Source: Syngnathus acus (taxonomy: Eukaryota > Chordata > Actinopteri > Syngnathiformes > Syngnathidae). Taken from it: DNA of 64,000 nt. Location of the stretch: positions 2,232,001 through 2,296,000 of the forward strand of contig NC_051100.1 of assembly GCF_901709675.1 (NCBI RefSeq). Direction: 5' to 3'. The position numbers and the translations under genes were made by a program. The notes below the pieces were generated by a model that worked only from the letters and a program-made list of their open reading frames with translations, made no database searches and had not been told where the DNA came from. Below, piece after piece: positions 57,301 to 64,000 of the stretch (within the stretch, counting starts at the first letter, position 1; every line of letters begins with the position of its first letter).

Positions 57301-60300
57301 ATCAGTCTCTCTGGGTCTAATATAAATATGTACTTTATGAGATAAATATTACACATTTTTTATTGTGGCTGTTATTTTGGGTGTTTATCAAACACTGGTG
57401 TGTCTGTGACTTTGTCTCATAATGCTTATTTTGATTGTCACTGTCATATAATAATAGCGGTGGTGAGGGATTGCTCTTCCTAATATTAAATATTATTTTC
57501 TGGATGTGATTGTATAAACATGTAGTGCTTCACAGCGTACTGCTGGTTGCTTATTTCTCACTATGTGCACACTTCTGCAATTTGTTGAGTGTGTTTTTCT
57601 CCCTGGTTTGGTCAATACTATTTTTTATTTATTTTAACAAAATTGATTTCAATTTTTAATCAACTCCATTTTTTGGACAGTGTGTGTATATATAGTTTTC
57701 ATATTTCATATTATGCTTGTGTCCTGTGCATTTGTGTATACTGTAACTAATGTTGATATATTTAGTGTTTATGGTCAAGCATCCACCGAATGTATTTCCT
57801 TGCCTGACTGGAAAGGTTATTTCGGGACAAGTTCGGCTCAGAAAAAAATAAATAAAATATCTTGACAAAGCTGTGACACTTCACATAGAAAATAGTACAA
57901 TACGGAACCACCCTTATATTAACATTTACTGTATGTGTCTGTCTCCGTTTGATTTGCATGCGCCTGCACACGGGAGCCAGATGTGAGTGAGACTGTCTGA
58001 CATTTACACATTCAAATCGAGGCGCCGGAGACGCTTGAAAAGATTAATTTGGCTGCCCGCTTGTTGATAATCTGTACAGATGAGGCCCATGGTGAGTCGA
58101 CGGCCGCCAAATCAACAGTAGCTTTTTGCTTGCTTTGTTTTGAGGCTCTTGTTTGCTGGTTGGAGCAGCTTAATATAAGCAAGCAGAGTAAATCTTGCAA
58201 AAAGAGGATTCACGTTTATTCATTATCATTAAACCCTGTATGAACGCATTATTAAACCACTCTGTGATTATGAAGCATCAAACCCTCCAAAAGTGCTTTC
58301 TTATTGTAAACTGCTGCCGTTTACAGAATCTATTTTCAGCAAAAAATGTGTGTGAGTCCGAGTAATCGTTCCTGAGAGTAGTCACTGTAATAAAAACTCG
58401 CCATGAGTCAGATTTGTTGAATGCGCACCCCCAGCCTTCGCATTGCTCACTAGATGAGTGCAATCCTTGTTATTTTCCGCAATATTTGGCCCACACCGGG
58501 CCATACCAGGCTCCTGGGTCTCACGCCCAAATGTTACTGACGGGCTTCAAAATCTTCCCACGCTAACACAAATAAGGGGAAGTGAGAAGTCGAAACTATT
58601 CCGGCTGTTTATTGATAGCCACTACATTTATCTTTTGATCCCTTTCTCTTTCCTCTTCTCTTTAATGACAGAACCCCTTTCCCGCCACTGTCTTTTAGGA
58701 TAAATTAGCTAAAGTGGAGAAAGTCCATCCATCATTATGATCAATATGGGCCTTAGCCAGGCCACACCTCCGTGACTCACATCCTACTATATCCTGTGTG
58801 CGGAACTGACTGAGAAGCGTGTTCTGTGTTTGTGCAAGACTTCCAAAAGACATCTGACATCTTACGATTTCAAAACAAAACCAAAAAGGGCAACTTCAGA
58901 TGACCTTTTAGCTACAGTGACAGATGAATGATCTGAAAAATGCAAAATGCCATAGCGCAGGCTAACAGCCTCAGTGTTGCAGTGTGTTTAAGCAATGGTT
59001 TGAACACAAATGGTGCGGCAATACTTGTAGACAGACAATATGACAATGCTCAAAGGCATGTATTCTTTATCCTTATTCTTTAAACTAGGTAGTCTTAAAA
59101 AAAAAAAAAGACTAATATTGGGAAACCTCTTTGCGTGTTTCTCTGTTTGTATTATATCGCCCCCAGGTGGCCAGAGTACGCACACCCAAAGGAGCAGCAC
59201 AATATCCATTGAAGGGTCAAACTATCCCAAAAAGATTCGTTCCCCATCTTGTTCCATCGCTCTTTCTGCTCCTTTTATCTGCACCTTCATCTGATGAGTC
59301 AGCCCATCTCATGTCAAACGAAACCATTTTGCCAACAAAAGAAAAACTGGGACGGCAGCCAACGAGTCCAGTGAGTTTGCACGTCGCTCACTTTTAATTG
59401 TTTCATGCCGCGGCTGCTTTTGTGTCCTCGTTTGACCCCGAACTATGATGGCACGGCGCTAATGAAAGCCATATGACTAAAGCGAGCGAGTTGCTTAACT
59501 TTGAAGACTTAAATCCACATTTGGCTTGTTAGCAGGATGTCAGTCTATGTAAACAACGTGACAACTATGAAGGACAAATTCAATTTTTGTCACTATGAAA
59601 TTTAAAAAAAATTATGTATTTTAGAGACCTCCTAGATTTCTGTTCTTAATTTTGATTGAAATTTTAGCACTTTGCTAACATTGTTTGATATTATCCTACA
59701 AATAAACTAGATGCCGATCCCATCTGCAGTTGAATAACAAAACCAGTCCTGTGTTGTTTAGGGTGTTGGCGTCATTCCCGTTAGGTGAGCGTGATAAACA
59801 TCTTGGGTGTAAAGGTTAGAAAAAATGTGATAAGCTCCCGAAGGAAGACTTGTCCTTCGTACCATTCGCTGGCGTTCACCCTTTGACCCGCCGCCGCTTA
59901 AGTAAGTAGTCTAGAAACATCGGCTCATCCATCAAACTGGCCCCAAACTCACTTGACCGAGTCATTTATCAGCACAATGATGCACTCGCTCATGTGTAAT
60001 TTGTTTTTATGGCTAATGTGATGAGTGGCAGGTTTTCTAACCCCAACAACTTGTCCTTGGTATTTATTTATTTAGTTAGTTAGTTATCTATTTATAAATT
60101 ACATTAAATTTTATTTATTAATTTATTTAATTTATTTATAAACTGCTACTCAGTGCATTACCACAATCAATACATTCAAATTTGGTTTTATTTCTTTGTG
60201 ACAAAAAAAAGTGAACTCAAACATCTCCCCAATTATATATCAGTTTTTGACGCACGTGTTTGACCTTTATAAAGTTGTTTGTGTCGTCTGCTGAATATGC

Positions 60301-61648
60301 AATTAAAGCTGCGGCGTTCGTCTTTGCCTGCAGTGTCGATCAGGCTCAGGGGAAAAAAAAAAAAGTGACAAGTAGCTGCTTTGTTCGTATTCCCTCTGAA
60401 GTCTTAGTATCAAAACAACACAAGTTAGATCACCCAAGATATATTTTCTCACAACCTAAATAGACTTTTGCTTTGCCACCACACAATTCTAACTCTTCTT
60501 GTACCAATGATGAATACACTAAAAAGTCAGACATTTTGATTAAAGGGCCCGTAAGAAGTGTTGAGATAAATGACAGTCGTCCATTATAATCCATCAATTA
60601 GGATGAGGCCATTCGTCTTACTGGTTAATAAGTAGAGCAAGCGCAGTTGCCATTCCTTTTCTCTCGTCACTTTCAATACGCCTCGCGTCGTAAGCAAACT
60701 TGATATTGAGCAAAATTGACAACACTAAAAAAAAGGCCTTTTAAGCTTTGTCTCGGGGGTACTTGACTTGATGAATTGCCTGCATGAATAAATCACATCG
60801 GGGACACGGGCATGTTCCCGAGTCCTGATGGATGACTCGGCACTTTGTCTTCTTGCAAGATGAAGAGCGTATATGCCTCCAACACATTTATCCAAATAAC
60901 CCTGATGAGTGTTAAAAGCTTGCCTGGCGACTGTGTCCGACCTCCCTCCCGCTTGCCGTACAGCTGACTGAATCGATAGTTAGTAGTTGTTACCATGCTG
61001 CTGTCTCTGAATTGTAATGTGAGACATACGTTCTGTTAGATTTTGAATTGGAACGTCATTTTGTTTTTATTTCGGATAAGCAAATGCAGCAACGATCCAT
61101 TTTAATGGAAACGCATCACACTTGAAATATGATTCGAATATGGCACTTGAAATTCATCTTTGATGGATTAGCTAATTTGACAATGGGACTTTTGTTTTTG
61201 ATGACTTTGGTGTAGACGCATGACTGAAAGGGTTGGAGATGAATGGCTAGGCTCTGCATGTTATAACAGGAAAAGCAGTTTAATCACTTCAATCTTTGCA
61301 ACCATTATTTTACCCACAATGACACACTCACAAGATGAGAGCAAACCCCACCCACAGGCTTTCACTTTTTGGCTGTTATACTGCAAGCTGACCAATATCA
61401 CAAATAAACCTTCCAAAAACTGGAACTATTTTTTTTTCCACATGCGGACAGTTAAGTGTTGACTGCTGATAGCGTTTGAACTCTGTTGCTAACCAAATCA
61501 GCAGCACCTATCGAGGAATTCAGTCTTTCAGACAAATGAAATGTGGACTTGCTGTATGTTGTAAATGATGCAATGAACTTTGTCCATGTCGTCGTTGACG
61601 CATCACTTTCATGCTCTCATTTCTTCTCTGTCTGTCTTTGTATTTCAG

Positions 61649-61811
61649 CTCCATATTGCTGAGTCAGCCTCATGACTTCATCGACATCATGAGATGGTGC
61701 GAGGGCGTTGCAGCAGCAGCAGGCCCAAGAAGCACTCTGCAGCTGCAGCTTCATTTGTGGCACCACCTCGCACTACCATCACTCCCACGGAGAGTTCTTT
61801 TTTCCCACCAT
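61649..61811 (+). other. Exon-like 163-nt block of unknown gene
   Basis: Acceptor TCTTTGTATTTCAG and donor CAT|GTAAGG bound a segment of higher GC. One phase is open throughout (SILLSQPHDFIDIMRWCEGV and onward). The predicted peptide is low-complexity and not recognised, so a non-coding exon is at least as likely. Confidence 0.25.
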
Positions 61812-62170
61812 GTAAGGAAGTAGCTGTAAATGGCGATAAAGCACCTACACCGAGGTTGGATTTTGTGGTTTTGGCTGTCCAGGTGTTGAGGTTTCATTTC
61901 CGCTCTTTCCGGCGTTGGTGGCGCAATGGCCTGCACGCTGAGGTCACGTCGGATGGCGCAATGGCCGGCACGGCAGCTGAGCACAAGGGGCTGTTGGATG
62001 TGTTTTTTTAAAAATACATCATGAGAGTAAGCCAAAATGTGAACATCTGCCCTTTCAAGTGCTCACAATGCAGGCTTTTGATTTTCACATCAAAAAAGAA
62101 AAATCACACAATCATGCTGGGTGAGCTTAATGTGGAGGTTCTCGTTTAAAAATATGCAAATATTTTACTA

Positions 62171-62576
62171 CGGAAGAGGATTAGGGCCAGTGAAGAAAAA
62201 AAAAACGAGGGGTGACAGGATTCTGACTTTTTTTCTCAGAATTCTGACTTTATTCTCAGAATTCTGACTTTAAAGTCGGAATTTCTGAGAATAAAGTCAG
62301 AATTCTGACTTTAAACTTTCTGACTTTAAAGTCAGAATTCTGAGAATAAAGTCAGAATTCTGACTTTAAAGTCGAAAGTGGGAATTCTGACTTTAAAGTC
62401 CGAATTCTGACTTTAAAGTCAGAATTCTGAGAATAAAGTCAGAATTCTGACTTTAAACTTTCTGACTTTAAAGTCAGAAAGTGGGAATTCTGACTTTAAA
62501 GTCCGAATTCTGAGAAAAAAGTCAGAATCCTGTCACCCCTCGTTTTTTTTTCTTCACTGGCCCTAATCCTCTAACG
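62171..62576. mobile_element. Foldback element made of nested palindromes, TA-flanked
   Basis: The left arm (AGAGGATTAGGGCCAGTGAA..., then GAGGGGTGACAGGATTCTGA) is mirrored by the right arm ending at 62576. The interior is built from repeats of the self-complementary words AGAATTCT and GACTTTAAAGTC. TA occurs on both sides (62169-62170 and 62577-62578). There is no open frame. The whole 406 bp could form one long hairpin with many smaller ones inside. Confidence 0.8.
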
Positions 62577-62626
62577 TATTTTTCAGACAAATTACAAATT
62601 TATTATTTTGAATTTTATTCTTTAAA

Positions 62627-62894
62627 CTCAAGAAATATGCACTCAGGAGACTAATTCCTTTTACTATTCATTGGTCTCTATCTACACATAATAAAAGTGT
62701 GTGTTTAAAATCCCATTATTTTAATTATTCCCATTTTCTAACATAGTTTCATTTTTATGTCTCAAGAAATATGCACTCAGGAGACTAATTCCTTTTACTA
62801 TTCATTGGTCTCTATCTACACATAATAAAAGTGTGTGTTTAAAATCCCATTATTGTAATTATTCCCATTTTCTAACATAGTTTCATTTTTATGT
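62627..62894. repeat. 134-bp tandem duplication
   Basis: Units 62627-62760 and 62761-62894 both start CTCAAGAAATATGCACTCAG and appear identical except for a T/G difference in CCCATTATTTTAATT versus CCCATTATTGTAATT. It begins 50 bp from the foldback element and looks recent. Confidence 0.9.
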
Positions 62895-63350
62895 TGAAGT
62901 CTTCTGATTGTTTTCCCCTCTAAATTTAATTACGCTGTAGACACGGCACAGCTGTTATCACAATGGTGGGCATGTCATAAAAAAAAAAAAACACGTGCGT
63001 GTGCACGCATGTTTAAGGGGTCGAGTTATATTTGTCTCGCTATAAAGCTCTGCGTGCTTCTCATTTCCAGTCATTTAGCAGAAGTGAGCGAGTCAGTGAG
63101 TCGCTTCGAAAGAAATGAGTGTTGCAATCTCAAGCTAATACGACCTAAGGTGTCATTTTTCCAGCTGAAAATGATTTGATGTTTTAATTATTTGATAAGA
63201 AGCACTTTTCAGGCTGGGAGGCACACACAAACAACTTACATAAATACAAATGACCCATTTTTTTTTTTTTATAAATTATAACTGTGTTAGCATGTTGCAT
63301 AATAGCTAATATCTACTACCATGTTTTTCCTTAGTGTGCACTGTGCACCA

Positions 63351-63374
63351 CTGACTGACTGACTGACTGACTGA
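63351..63374. repeat. (CTGA)6 microsatellite
   Basis: Six perfect CTGA units. Confidence 0.95.
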
Positions 63375-64000
63375 GAATACGTCCGGGCATGTCTCAAGTC
63401 CCACAATTGCATTGACACACATCCACACAATCTGTTTCAGGCTCACAAAAGAAACACTGTCTCATGCTCATCCAAGCATTTTTAAAACAAAAGAGAAAAT
63501 GTTCCAACAGTAAAATTGTCAAGGGTGCTGCTGCTGAATTATTGTGATTGCTACTGCTAATATCACAGCAGCATTCGACGTAAATACTGACAAGTGCATC
63601 GGAAATCAAACTGTCGTGAAACGTAACACCCAAGTGACATACTATGTGCCGTATTCATAGTTGGGAGACTTTCTTAGTTAACTTTTTTGAGGTTTGAAAA
63701 GTGTCACAAGTATTTCCCCGACTGTGAAATCCCCAAGCGTTCACATTTGCCTTTTGGACATTTTTTTAATTCTCAGTGAGGAAATGAAGAACAATAGCGA
63801 CATGACAAATTGGACTTGCTTGTTGTTTTCTTTTAGAGATAACTACTAAGCTAGCCGGTTGATCACAAATTTGTTGTGTAATGTCTTTGATAAGATGGAA
63901 AACAGATTAGTATGGCCTTTATACGTCATTTCTTGCAAGAAAGGGGTGTGATTGTATGGAGGTAATGTACGGAATGCTGCATGCAATAAAACACGACAGT

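Larger units (their letters stand above)
40188..64000. other. About 24 kb with no recognisable gene
   Basis: Six-frame open stretches are short, AT-biased and unlike any family I know. The region has poly-C, poly-A and dinucleotide runs and the repeats listed separately. Its character changes abruptly from the dense anapc1 locus. It may be regulatory desert, the intron of a gene whose exons lie outside, or an lncRNA locus. Confidence 0.55.

Noticed and set aside
60801-60835. Imperfect palindrome with a p53-like half site (GGGCATGTTC)
   Set aside because: Only one half site matches the consensus; this is expected by chance in a window of this size.

Overview
The window is a stretch of a compact teleost (probably percomorph) genome. 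The supporting evidence is spliced vertebrate genes with many introns of about 70-150 bp, fish-type tRNA-derived SINE, MITE and RTE/Rex3-like repeats, long TG and TCTA microsatellites, and proteins that match vertebrate orthologues exon by exon. Species was not determined. All identifications rest on protein families recognised by eye; no database search was run.

Layout. (1) 1-4.7 kb, minus strand: desi2, a deSUMOylating isopeptidase/PPPDE peptidase with five coding exons and 196 aa. (2) 4.8-7.1 kb, minus: mtrf1l, the mitochondrial class-I peptide release factor, with eight coding exons and an intact GGQ motif; its 3' end lies just upstream of the desi2 promoter. (3) 7.1-8.3 kb: a divergent promoter interval with E2F, CCAAT and CHR-like sites. 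(4) 8.1-12.1 kb, plus: fbxo5 (Emi1), the APC/C inhibitor, 434 aa, with a SINE in intron 2. (5) 12.1-14.8 kb: convergent intergenic DNA. (6) 14.8-17.65 kb, minus: vip, the PHI/VIP neuropeptide precursor, 148 aa, with a TATA/CCAAT/CRE promoter. (7) 17.7-22.2 kb: intergenic DNA with a perfect-TIR MITE and a TCTA array. (8) 22.2-39.2 kb, plus: anapc1 (APC1, the largest APC/C scaffold subunit). I traced 52 coding exons that join in frame to 1977 aa. (9) 39.36-40.18 kb: a 5'-truncated RTE/Rex3-like LINE with a 10-bp target duplication. (10) 40.2-64 kb: a roughly 24 kb region where I recognise no gene. It holds simple repeats, a foldback element, a 134-bp tandem duplication and a few splice-flanked exon-like segments of unknown meaning.

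How the genes relate. mtrf1l, fbxo5 and vip are also neighbours in mammals (human 6q25), so that part is old synteny. anapc1 and desi2 lie on other human chromosomes. The result is that the APC/C scaffold (APC1) and the APC/C inhibitor (Emi1) sit about 11 kb apart on the same strand. desi2, mtrf1l and vip have unrelated jobs (SUMO removal, mitochondrial translation termination, neuropeptide signalling). I found no sign of a novel multi-gene system. The most unusual items are the Emi1/APC1 proximity, the SINE abutting an Emi1 splice acceptor, the short VIP propeptide, the foldback element, and a pair of homologous 18-nt exon-like blocks.
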